A DNA stretch of 64,000 nt from Acididesulfobacillus acetoxydans (GTDB taxonomy: Bacteria; Bacillota; Desulfitobacteriia; Desulfitobacteriales; Desulfitobacteriaceae): contig NZ_LR746496.1 in the NCBI RefSeq assembly GCF_902729405.1, positions 1,240,001 to 1,304,000 of the forward strand, given 5' to 3'. The position numbers were made by a program, and so were the translations under genes. How positions within the stretch are numbered: the first letter of the stretch is position 1; the number at the start of each line of letters is the position of its first letter. Shown here one piece after another: positions 16,665-24,291 of the stretch. The notes under the pieces were generated by a model. It had not been told where the DNA came from, searched no databases, and saw nothing but the letters and a program-made list of their open reading frames with translations.

Positions 16665-17729
16665 ATGCCTGAACTATGGGGACGTACCGTGACGAAAGAG
16701 GAGCTCCGTCGTTACTGCGGCAGGATGGAACAGATCGCAGGCGTGCGGAAGTTTGTTTACGCCCAGGGTAAAGCGGCCGGGCTGGAGGGTGTGGAAGTTC
16801 GTACGGGTGGGGGTCTGCGCTTCATAGTTTTGCCCGGTCGAGGTATGGATATCGGTTTGGCGGAATTTAGGGGCATGCCACTCAGCTTTATGGCGCCGCT
16901 CGGTGAGTCCGCAGCCCAGTTTTTTGGATCGGATGAGCAGGGTTTTGTGCGTAATTTTAGTGGCGGGCTGCTTATTACCTGCGGTCTGAGCCAGGTAGGC
17001 TCGCCTAACGAAGACGAAGGCCAAAAATTGGGTCAACATGGTTTGATCTCCAATATACCGGCGGAGAGAGTGTCTTGTCGAGCTCAATGGGAGCGAGAGG
17101 ATTATGTCATGAGCGTCGAGGGCGAGGTGCGGGAGACATCCTTGTTCGAGCCGAATCTTCTGCTCCGGCGGCGAGTGTGGACGCGCCTGGGTGAAAACCG
17201 TCTTTTCCTGGAAGATCAGGTTGTCAATGAAAGCTTCTATCCGGCGCCGCTCATGCTGCTTTACCACATCAACATCGGTTTTCCCGTCCTGGACCAAGAT
17301 TCTGTTTTGCTCGCGCCCAGTCGCGCGGTCGAACCCAGGGACGAGGTAGCGGCTCGGACGGTAGAAAGCTGCAGAACATATCGGCAACCTACGCCGGATT
17401 TTCCGGATACGGTCTATTATCATGATATGCAGGCCGATGGGGACGGTTGGGTTCAGGCCGCCCTGGTCAATGAACGCTTGGGGACGGGCGTTTACGTTCG
17501 CTACGAACAGAAAAACCTCCCCTATTTTGTGCAATGGAAATATACGAACCTGGGCAACTACGTGGCCGCTTTGGAACCGGCCAACTGCCATGTGGAAGGC
17601 AGAGCCCGTGAGCGGGAACGCGGCACCCTGAGTTTCCTGGCTCCCTGGGAGGAGAGGAACTTCCGTCTGGAAATCGGGGTACTGGAGTCGGAAGAGGCGA
17701 TCCGGGCTTTTACGGATGCTTTACATTGA
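16665..17729 (+). CDS. DUF4432 family protein (aldose 1-epimerase fold)
   Basis: 354 residues. The galactose-mutarotase-like beta fold is indicated by VLPGRGMDIGLAEFRGMPLSFM, GGLLITCGLSQVGSP, GQHGLISNIPAE, LLYHINIGFPVLD and the late YFVQWKYTNLGNYVAALEPANC. The family is found beside sugar catabolic genes, but none is adjacent here and the substrate is unknown. Ribosome site GGTGAGG stands 8 bases before ATG. Confidence 0.87.
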   Translation: MPELWGRTVTKEELRRYCGRMEQIAGVRKFVYAQGKAAGLEGVEVRTGGGLRFIVLPGRGMDIGLAEFRGMPLSFMAPLGESAAQFFGSDEQGFVRNFSGGLLITCGLSQVGSPNEDEGQKLGQHGLISNIPAERVSCRAQWEREDYVMSVEGEVRETSLFEPNLLLRRRVWTRLGENRLFLEDQVVNESFYPAPLMLLYHINIGFPVLDQDSVLLAPSRAVEPRDEVAARTVESCRTYRQPTPDFPDTVYYHDMQADGDGWVQAALVNERLGTGVYVRYEQKNLPYFVQWKYTNLGNYVAALEPANCHVEGRARERERGTLSFLAPWEERNFRLEIGVLESEEAIRAFTDALH

Positions 17730-17791
17730 GAATTTACTTAGGACTCCCTACCCACCGGCTTAGAGGTCCTGTGGGGTTATGACGGACATTA

Positions 17792-17830
17792 TTGACTTCC
17801 TCCCCGCACTGAAACGCGAGGATTCCCAAG
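17792..17830 (-). mobile_element. IS200/IS605-type end sequence (remnant)
   Basis: On the minus strand this reads GGAATCCTCGC...GCGGGGAGGAAGTCAA, the hairpin-bearing terminus typical of IS605-family elements downstream of tnpB. No transposase is attached here; a tnpB fragment lies 3.4 kb away at 21225-21569. Confidence 0.55.
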
Positions 17831-17929
17831 TCTCCCGAAGGAGCTTTGCAGTATAAAGATTTGCATAGCTATTGTTAAATGGCGTGAACCGTTGTGGGTA
17901 ATAATAATGTTGATAGGGAGGGGGGTACA

Positions 17930-18515
17930 GACATGAAGCGCGGGGTTTGCTTTCTGGGTACGATGGTAAAGGCGGATCCCCTCATGGTCCAGATCGCCGA
18001 AATAGAGGAATTTTCCCTTGGTCAGGATTTCGCGGCTAAACATGCCCTGAGCGTAATTTTGCAAGGCCTCAGGCTTGGTGATCTTATTCCCTTCTCCATA
18101 GATCAGCGCTTGAATTGAAGTGCCCGCCAAGCGGTTTTTCCCGGTCTCCCGCAGAAGTCTGCGCAGGGTGAACCAGGTATCTTTATTTTCGATGACAAGC
18201 AGAGTCCCCGATAGGGAGCGCTCCTGCACATACTCAAAGAAGGCTCCGGCGTATCGTAATAGTTCAGGAAGTTTTTCGGCTGGCCGCTAAACTTGAGCAC
18301 TTCCCGGAGCGTTGAGAAGCGCTTATCGATCAGTTTTTCTTCTTTACCCCAAATGGAAAAGGAGCGTTCTTTGCGCGACATCGGCTGTTTAAGAAGATGC
18401 ACGTGCTGCCAAAGATACCGGCTCAGGCCCTTCACAATTTCCTGATGCCGGACATACAGTCTTCGGCATTTTTCAACCTCGCTGAAAATGTGTTTTCGAT
18501 GTGATTCTATCAGTT
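17930..18515 (-). pseudogene. Broken DUF2220 (JetD-like) gene
   Basis: Two overlapping minus-strand frames join across a frameshift near 18225-18260. Read together they give SFSIWGKEEKLIDKRFSTLRE, FSGQPKNFLNYYDTPEPFFEY, LLVIENKDTWFTLRRLL and FLYFGDLDHEGIRLYHRTQ, matching the Toprim-like DUF2220 domain found in the Wadjet protein JetD and relatives. The 5' end runs into stops near 18515 and the 3' end loses similarity after KANP at about 17930, close to the IS605 end. No jetA, jetB or jetC homologues are near. Confidence 0.72.
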
Positions 18516-18679
18516 ATTATCGACTGACGTTTTTCTATATTAGTGTTACCACTTTTGCCACCGCAAGCATGGGAGACTTTTCGCCGATCAGTAATAGCGC
18601 AAGAATCCTGGTAACGCTAGAAGTCTTGTTCTTTATCTATATTTTTACAATGGGGATTGTCTTTTTTGCCGATCCTTAA
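18500..18679 (+). pseudogene. Ion-channel C-terminal fragment
   Basis: About 55 codons: FFYISVTTFATASMGDFSP is a pore helix and filter region as in two-helix potassium channels (usual form TVGYGD), followed by ARILVTLEVLFFIYIFTMGIVFF, the inner helix. The N-terminal helix is missing and the fragment butts against the JetD remnant. The filter sequence SMGD is atypical. Confidence 0.55.
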
Positions 18680-18942
18680 GCCTTAAAGAAATCGACAAAA
18701 ACCGGCATCGGGCCAAAACTAGAAAAGTTGCCCCAGTTCGTGCTGAGTCAATTTTTCTCGTGGGCCGCAGTCCCCAAAGGCTGAGTTTCATCTGTTTTGT
18801 AATATGCGACTGACTCTCCCTGTGGCTCAATTTGGGGCAGGATTCCAAGAGGTGAGGAGATGAGGATCGAGTAGCGAAGCTCATCCAGTGGGTATATAAT
18901 TGAATTGAAAAACATTAAAAATAGTGCCGAAGGAGGGTCATT

Positions 18943-19722
18943 ATGTGGAACCAATTAAGAACTGATGAGTATGAAGGGATGCTGGCGGAGACTGTTACAA
19001 TGCCCGGACATAATGGAGACCGAATACATGCCTACTTTTCGCGACCGCTTGGGAAGGGACCGTTCCCGGGAGTAATCTTGATTCCTCATATGCCCGGATG
19101 GGATGAGTTTAGCCGTGAGACCGCCCGCCGCTTCTCTCAGCATGGTTATTTGACTCTCTGCCCCGACATTTATTGCCGGTTTGGGCATGGGACTCCCGAT
19201 GAGATAGCGGCAAAAGCCCGCAATGCCGGGGGTGTTGCCGACGACAGCGTGATGGGTGATTGTGAGGGGGCTTTGGAATACCTGAATTCTTTGCCTTATT
19301 CCAATGGCAAAGCAGGCGTTATCGGTATGTGCTCCGGCGGCCGTCATGCCTTTCTCGCGGCCTGTAAAGTTAGCGGTCTTGATGCGGCGGTCGACTGCTG
19401 GGGCGGTCGCGTGATCGCTTCCAAAGAAGAGCTGACAGCGGCTCAGCCGGTTGCTCCTATTAACTACACGCCTGAGCTAAGCTGCCCTCTGCTGGGGCTG
19501 TTTGGAAATGAGGATAAGTTCCCGACCCCGGAACAGGTTGACTTACAAGAAGAAGAGCTCAAAAAATACGGCAAGAATTATACATTCTACCGTTATGAAG
19601 GCGCGGGACATGGCTTTATGTATTATCATAACCAAGCGTATAGGCCGCAGCAGGCGATGGATGCCTGGGAGAAAGTTTTTGAGTTTTTCGGGGAACATCT
19701 GAGCACGGAGAAAAGGAATTAG
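18943..19722 (+). CDS. Dienelactone hydrolase family alpha/beta hydrolase
   Basis: 259 residues. The nucleophile elbow GMCSGGRH carries Cys as in dienelactone hydrolases; the acid is probably the D in GNEDKFPTPEQ and the base the H in GAGHGFMYY. GVILIPHMPGWDEFSRETARRF is typical of the family. Strong ribosome site (AAGGAGGG) before ATG. Its stop codon directly abuts the ATG of the radical-SAM gene, so the pair should be one operon. The true substrate is unknown. Confidence 0.9.
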   Translation: MWNQLRTDEYEGMLAETVTMPGHNGDRIHAYFSRPLGKGPFPGVILIPHMPGWDEFSRETARRFSQHGYLTLCPDIYCRFGHGTPDEIAAKARNAGGVADDSVMGDCEGALEYLNSLPYSNGKAGVIGMCSGGRHAFLAACKVSGLDAAVDCWGGRVIASKEELTAAQPVAPINYTPELSCPLLGLFGNEDKFPTPEQVDLQEEELKKYGKNYTFYRYEGAGHGFMYYHNQAYRPQQAMDAWEKVFEFFGEHLSTEKRN

Positions 19723-20973
19723 ATGCAGCCGTTTGTTGTTATGGCTAAGCCGGTCGGATCGCTGTGTAACTTGGAGTGCAGCTACTGTTACTATTTGGAG
19801 AGCGGACGTTTTACTCCAAGTCGGCATGAATCCCGCATGTCGGACAGCCTCCTGGAAAAGTTTATCCGGCAGTATATAGCATCAAGCCCGGGGCCTGTCG
19901 TACAGTTTACATGGCATGGCGGGGAACCGACATTGGCGGGACTCGACTTCTATCGGCTGGCTGTGAAATTACAGGAACGCTATCTCCCGGAAGGATGGAG
20001 CTGCTGGAACAATCTTCAGACCAACGGACTTCTGCTGGATGACGAGTGGTGTTCGTTTTTGGCGAACGCCCACTTTGATGTTGGGCTGAGTATAGATGGC
20101 ACACAAGGGCTGCATGACAAAAACCGTAAAGATCACAAGGGCAGCGGTACTTATGAACGGGTGGTCGCGGCAATCCGCCGCCTGCAGGCTCACGGGATTC
20201 AGCCTGATTTGCTGTGTACTGTAACATCCGCGACGGCCAAAGAACCGCTGGCCGTTTATCAAGCGCTCAAAGATCTCAACACTGGGTGGGTTCAGTTCAT
20301 ACCGATTGTAAGGCTCACAGAGGACGGGGAGCCGACGGCAGACTCTGTCTCGGGCGAAGGCTACGGAGATTTTCTGTGCGCGGTTTTCGACGAATGGATC
20401 CGTCACGATCTTGGAGTGCTGAATGTCCAACTGTTCGCGGAAACGGCCTTGGTATGGTCCGGAGGGAACGCCGGTTTATGCTGGATGGCCCCGACCTGCG
20501 GGCGGGTACTCATCGTTGAGCATGACGGCAGTGTGTATTCTTGCGATCACTTTGTTAATCCTGACCACCGTATCGGCGACATTGAAACTTCTCCGCTGAG
20601 TGCCCTGGCCGACTTGCCGGTACAGCGGGGCTTCGGTTATAAAAAGCAGACCAAACTGCCCCAACAATGCCGTTCCTGTCCGTGGCTTGCCGTATGCAAT
20701 GGCGGCTGCCCTAAAGACAGGTTCGCTTTAGCGGAGAACGGAGAGCAGGGGCTTAATTATTTGTGCAGCGGCTTGCGGCAGTTTTTTGCTCACGCCGAAC
20801 AGCCGTTGAAAGATGTCATGCGGCTCAGAAAAGAGGGGTTAACACCTGACGCGATTACGGCCGAACTGTTGGCCGAATCGCAAGCCCGTTGGCACGGTGT
20901 GGGACGGAATGATCCCTGCCCCTGCGGCAGTGGTCGCAAGGCAAAGCATTGCTGCTGGTCAAAACGTTTCTAA
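19723..20973 (+). CDS. Anaerobic sulfatase-maturase-type radical SAM/SPASM enzyme with SEC-C tail
   Basis: 416 residues. The radical-SAM cluster motif is CNLECSYCYY near residue 15; the SPASM region supplies further cluster cysteines (CWMAPTCGRV, YSCDHF, CRSCPWLAVCNGGCPKDRF). The last ~20 residues are a SEC-C zinc motif (DPCPCGSGRKAKHCC), a known extra on some members. The family turns a Cys or Ser of sulfatases into formylglycine. No sulfatase gene lies in the window, so the partner may be elsewhere or different; the adjacent hydrolase is translationally abutting. Confidence 0.92.
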   Translation: MQPFVVMAKPVGSLCNLECSYCYYLESGRFTPSRHESRMSDSLLEKFIRQYIASSPGPVVQFTWHGGEPTLAGLDFYRLAVKLQERYLPEGWSCWNNLQTNGLLLDDEWCSFLANAHFDVGLSIDGTQGLHDKNRKDHKGSGTYERVVAAIRRLQAHGIQPDLLCTVTSATAKEPLAVYQALKDLNTGWVQFIPIVRLTEDGEPTADSVSGEGYGDFLCAVFDEWIRHDLGVLNVQLFAETALVWSGGNAGLCWMAPTCGRVLIVEHDGSVYSCDHFVNPDHRIGDIETSPLSALADLPVQRGFGYKKQTKLPQQCRSCPWLAVCNGGCPKDRFALAENGEQGLNYLCSGLRQFFAHAEQPLKDVMRLRKEGLTPDAITAELLAESQARWHGVGRNDPCPCGSGRKAKHCCWSKRF

Positions 20974-21077
20974 GCACTGCGCGCTTGCCAAACTGCCTGG
21001 TCACAGCGTCGAACCTCAGTAACCTGCTTTCTCGGCAGGATTTGAACGGCACCCCGCACAGACGAAGAAATGCTCAG

Positions 21078-21112
21078 AAAGTTGACCCCTCCTTGTTGGA
21101 GGGGTCAACTTT
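21078..21112 (+). terminator. Rho-independent terminator of the hydrolase/radical-SAM operon
   Basis: A 15-bp perfect stem (AAAGTTGACCCCTCC and complement) with loop TTGTT, ending in TTT, 105 bp past the radical-SAM stop. Confidence 0.88.
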
Positions 21113-21224
21113 ACTTCCCAGTACATAATTCGTCCCGTCAAAAACCGCCCGAATGACAGATGATCTTAACGGGTGGTGCACCCAGTACGAACAAACGCAA
21201 GAATATCAGATGAAAGGCTCATGA

Positions 21225-21569
21225 ACTGCCAAAAAGCACGGAGCTAAAACCATCGTCTTTGAGCACTTAACAAACCTCAAGCCCAGCAAAGGAACTAACA
21301 CTCACCGGCTCAACCAGAAATTTATCTTCTGGGTCAAAGGGCGGATCGTCAAGTATACCCGGTATAAGGCGCTGCACGAAGGGATCGTGGTCAACCGGGT
21401 CAGCCCCAGGAATACATCTAAAGAATGTCCCTACTGTGGGGGTATACTCACTTGTTACCAAGGCGTGGCCCTCGCTAAATGCCCGACCTGTGGCGTCAAA
21501 GACGTGAACGCGGACTACGTCGGTTCACTCGGTATTGGCCAGAACTTCAGGAAAAAATGGCTTGCCTAA
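21225..21569 (+). pseudogene. IS605-family TnpB (OrfB) C-terminal fragment
   Basis: About 114 codons after an in-frame TGA. It keeps the RuvC glutamate region (IVFEHLTNLK), the zinc ribbon (CPYCGG and CPTCG) and the last RuvC aspartate (DVNADYVGSLGIGQNF). The N-terminal half and both element ends are missing, so it cannot be active. Confidence 0.85.
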
Positions 21570-21629
21570 ATAAGCTTTAAGCGAACAACAAAGAGCACAA
21601 GAGCTCGAATAATTTTGTGAACAAGTCAG

Positions 21630-21664
21630 AACCTGTTCTGCTCATCGGGGACAGGTTATTTTTT
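21630..21664 (+). terminator. Rho-independent terminator
   Basis: Stem AACCTGTTC / GGACAGGTT (one G-U pair) followed by ATTTTTT. It lies between the TnpB remnant and the response-regulator promoter and insulates the latter. Confidence 0.75.
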
Positions 21665-21765
21665 GCAATTTGCCCAGGGGGTAGTTTGTTGGTAATGTTC
21701 AGTGAACCGTTCAACGAACATTTACAGCATTTCTAAGTTATATGATAATTGATACCCTCGGGAAA

Positions 21766-21808
21766 GTGACTATTCAGTCACGTAGTTTTTAAGGAAAAAC
21801 GGTATAAT
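21766..21808 (+). promoter_or_regulatory. Operator and promoter of the response-regulator operon
   Basis: GTGACT-ATTC-AGTCAC (21766-21781) is a perfect palindrome ending where a -35 would be; TATAAT is at 21803-21808. There is no good -35 hexamer, as expected for an activated promoter. Nearly the same palindrome occurs before the ABC transporter genes (23520-23535). Confidence 0.72.
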
Positions 21809-21826
21809 AGATTTCAGGTGATGTAA

Positions 21827-22504
21827 ATGCAACGCATACTTTTGGTTGAGGATGACAAGAGCATCGTGATGGGTCTTTCCTATTCCTTGCAGCAGGAGGG
21901 ATTTGCGGTTGAGGCCTGCTCGGATACCGCTGGGGCTCTGAACAGCATAAAAAAAGGTGGGTTTGCTCTTGCACTGTTGGATATTTCCCTGCCTGACGGA
22001 AACGGCTACGATGTATGCCGGGCGATTAAAACGCACGGTGATACTCCTGTAATATTCCTCACTGCCTGTGACGACGAATCAAACGTGGTCATGGGTCTTG
22101 ATATGGGAGCGGACGATTATATTGTCAAGCCTTTCCGCCTTCGGGAGCTCCTGTCCCGCATTCGATCGGTATTGCGCCGTGTAGGACAGGGCACGGAAAA
22201 AACGGAACTGCACTATCGAGAACTTGCCATCCATACGAAACAGGCGAAGGTGAGAAAGAATGGCGTTGAAATTCCCCTTACGGCACTGGAATACAGGCTT
22301 CTGCTGACACTTGCGAGCAATATGGGGCGGGTGCTTTCACGCAGCCAGCTTCTGGAGGGTATTTGGGATATCGCCGGGGCTTTTGTTAATGACAATACCC
22401 TGACTGTATATATCAAACGCCTGCGTGAAAAAATCGAGGATGATCCGCAAAAACCGCAGTACATCCAGACGGTTCGCGGCTTGGGCTACAGGATGGGGGA
22501 TTAA
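21827..22504 (+). CDS. OmpR-family response regulator
   Basis: 225 residues: receiver domain (LLVEDDKS, phospho-Asp in ALLDISLPDGNGYD, FLTACDD, YIVKPFRLREL) and winged-helix DNA-binding domain (LTALEYRLLLTLASNMGRVLSRSQLLEGIW, YIKRLREKIEDDPQKPQYIQTVRGLGYRM). Stop is one base from the kinase ATG. With the following kinase and FtsX-type exporter it makes a BceRS/VanRS-like peptide- or antibiotic-stress unit. The shared palindrome in both promoters is its probable site. Confidence 0.94.
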   Translation: MQRILLVEDDKSIVMGLSYSLQQEGFAVEACSDTAGALNSIKKGGFALALLDISLPDGNGYDVCRAIKTHGDTPVIFLTACDDESNVVMGLDMGADDYIVKPFRLRELLSRIRSVLRRVGQGTEKTELHYRELAIHTKQAKVRKNGVEIPLTALEYRLLLTLASNMGRVLSRSQLLEGIWDIAGAFVNDNTLTVYIKRLREKIEDDPQKPQYIQTVRGLGYRMGD

Positions 22505-22505
22505 A

Positions 22506-23513
22506 ATGAGCCTGTTACGAAATAAAGAGGTAACTCGGATGATTGTAATCCTGCTGCTGACAGCGGCAGTGGCGACAACGGCTGTATTTATGTTTTCCCC
22601 CGCTGCGGCTGGGATGGCCGCCCTGGGGTACGTTTTCATGGCAGTTTTTTTTCTTATTTCCACACATGCGCGTTATCGTCATCTTGCCCGCCTGAGTGCT
22701 TACCTTAAACGGGTCAACAGTGGAGATTATGCCTTGGAACTGCCGGACAACGACGAAGGCGAATTGTCCATTCTGAAAAGCGAGATTTATAAAGTGACCA
22801 CGACCCTGCGACAGCAGAACGAATCGCTTAGGAAGGAAAAAGCCACGCTTGCTGCTTCACTATCGGATATTTCACACCAGCTGAAGACGCCGCTGACTTC
22901 CATGTTTATGATGATAGATATCCTAAGTGGAGAAAACCTGCCGGAAGAAAAGAGGACGGAATTTACCGACTGCATCCGTCAGCAGCTTGAACGGCTGCAG
23001 TGGCTGGTGGAGTCCCTGCTTAAAATTTCAAAGCTGGACGCCGAGGCGGTTACCTTCCGGATAAGACCGGTCAGCCCGGGCGAGTTGATCGAAAAGGCCC
23101 GTGTTCTGCTGAACATTCCGATGGAGCTGAAAAATCAAACTCTATCGGTCGAAGAAGGAAACGGCTTATCCATGGATTGCGATTTGAATTGGACGGCTGA
23201 GGCACTGATCAATATTTTGAAAAATTGCGTGGAGTATACCCCATCCGGCGGCAATATACGTATAGCATTTTCGACAAACCTGCTGTATACGCAGATCAGA
23301 GTGTCGGATAGCGGGCCAGGTATCGATAAGGAGGATTTGCCCCTGATCTTCAACCGGTTTTATAAGGGAAAGCATTCCGGGAACGACAGCGTGGGAATCG
23401 GTCTTGCCATGGCGAAATCTATTGTAGAAGCTCAAGGCGGTTCCCTGACAGCGGAGAACGAGCCGGGCGGTGCCATGTTTACGTTGCGATTTCCCAAACA
23501 CGACGTGGTTTAA
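22506..23513 (+). CDS. Sensor histidine kinase paired with the ABC exporter
   Basis: 335 residues from ATG 22506, behind GGGGGA at the end of the regulator gene. Two membrane helices (about 10-28 and 34-52) with almost no external loop, then a HAMP-like linker, phospho-acceptor H in DISHQLKTPLTSM, N-box NILKNCVEYTP, G1 DSGPGIDKEDL and G2 GIGLAMAKSI. The tiny sensor part suggests that it reads stress through the membrane or through the transporter, as known for BceS-type kinases; this is inference. Confidence 0.94.
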   Translation: MSLLRNKEVTRMIVILLLTAAVATTAVFMFSPAAAGMAALGYVFMAVFFLISTHARYRHLARLSAYLKRVNSGDYALELPDNDEGELSILKSEIYKVTTTLRQQNESLRKEKATLAASLSDISHQLKTPLTSMFMMIDILSGENLPEEKRTEFTDCIRQQLERLQWLVESLLKISKLDAEAVTFRIRPVSPGELIEKARVLLNIPMELKNQTLSVEEGNGLSMDCDLNWTAEALINILKNCVEYTPSGGNIRIAFSTNLLYTQIRVSDSGPGIDKEDLPLIFNRFYKGKHSGNDSVGIGLAMAKSIVEAQGGSLTAENEPGGAMFTLRFPKHDVV

Positions 23514-23519
23514 CAGCAA

Positions 23520-23574
23520 GTGACTAAACTGTCACCAAAAAAGTCATCGGAAAGTCACTTGGAGCGTTTATGAT
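23520..23574 (+). promoter_or_regulatory. Operator and promoter of the ABC exporter operon
   Basis: GTGAC-TAAACT-GTCAC (23520-23535), then two more half-sites AGTCA at 23542 and 23553 (11-bp step), then -10 TATGAT (23569-23574). The -35 position is non-consensus. The match to the palindrome at 21766 points to one regulator for both operons. Confidence 0.72.
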
Positions 23575-23607
23575 AGAGTCATGAACCTAAAAGGGAGAGG
23601 ATTATCT

Positions 23608-24291
23608 TTGGAAATACTGCGAATTGAAAATCTGAGTAAAATTTACGGTCAAGGCGAGACCGCCGTAAAAGCTCTGGACAACGTATCATTTTCGGTGGAG
23701 AAAGGACAATTTGTTGCCATCATCGGCCCTTCCGGTTCCGGAAAATCTACTTTGCTGCATATTCTGGGCGGGGTCGACCGCCCGACTTCCGGCAAGGTGC
23801 TAATCGACGGCACAGATATTTATACTCTTAATGAAACGAAACTTGCCATTTTCCGCAGGCGTCAGATTGGACTGGTGTATCAGTTTTATAACCTGATCCC
23901 GGTACTGAATGTCGAAGAAAACATAACGCTCCCCCTGCTGCTGGATGAACGTAAGCCTGACCGCGAGGAACTTGCAGGCATTCTATCGATGCTGGGACTA
24001 GAAAAACGGGCAAAGCATCTGCCCAATCAGCTCTCGGGTGGCCAGCAGCAGCGCGTCTCCATCGGCAGGGCTCTGGTAAGCAGTCCCGCGCTGATGCTAG
24101 CGGACGAGCCCACGGGCAACCTGGACAGCAAAAACAGCGCGGAAATTGTAAATCTCTTGCGTATGGCCAATCAAAAGTTCAATCAGACGCTGATCCTGAT
24201 TACCCACGACCAGAACATCGCGCTGCAAGCGGATCGCATCATCTCGATTGAGGACGGACGGATTGCGAAAGACGAGGTGATCCGGCGATGA
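23608..24291 (+). CDS. ABC exporter ATP-binding subunit (MacB/LolD type)
   Basis: 227 residues from TTG 23608. Walker [11 protein letters not shown]-loop in [14 protein letters not shown], signature LSGGQQQR, Walker [10 protein letters not shown], and the H-loop ITHDQ. An in-frame ATG at 23581 lies at the predicted transcription start, while AGGGAGAGG (23592-23600) serves the TTG with 7 bases of spacing, so I prefer the TTG. It overlaps the permease gene by 4 bases (ATGA). Confidence 0.94.
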   Translation: MEILRIENLSKIYGQGETAVKALDNVSFSVEKGQFVAIIGPSGSGKSTLLHILGGVDRPTSGKVLIDGTDIYTLNETKLAIFRRRQIGLVYQFYNLIPVLNVEENITLPLLLDERKPDREELAGILSMLGLEKRAKHLPNQLSGGQQQRVSIGRALVSSPALMLADEPTGNLDSKNSAEIVNLLRMANQKFNQTLILITHDQNIALQADRIISIEDGRIAKDEVIRR

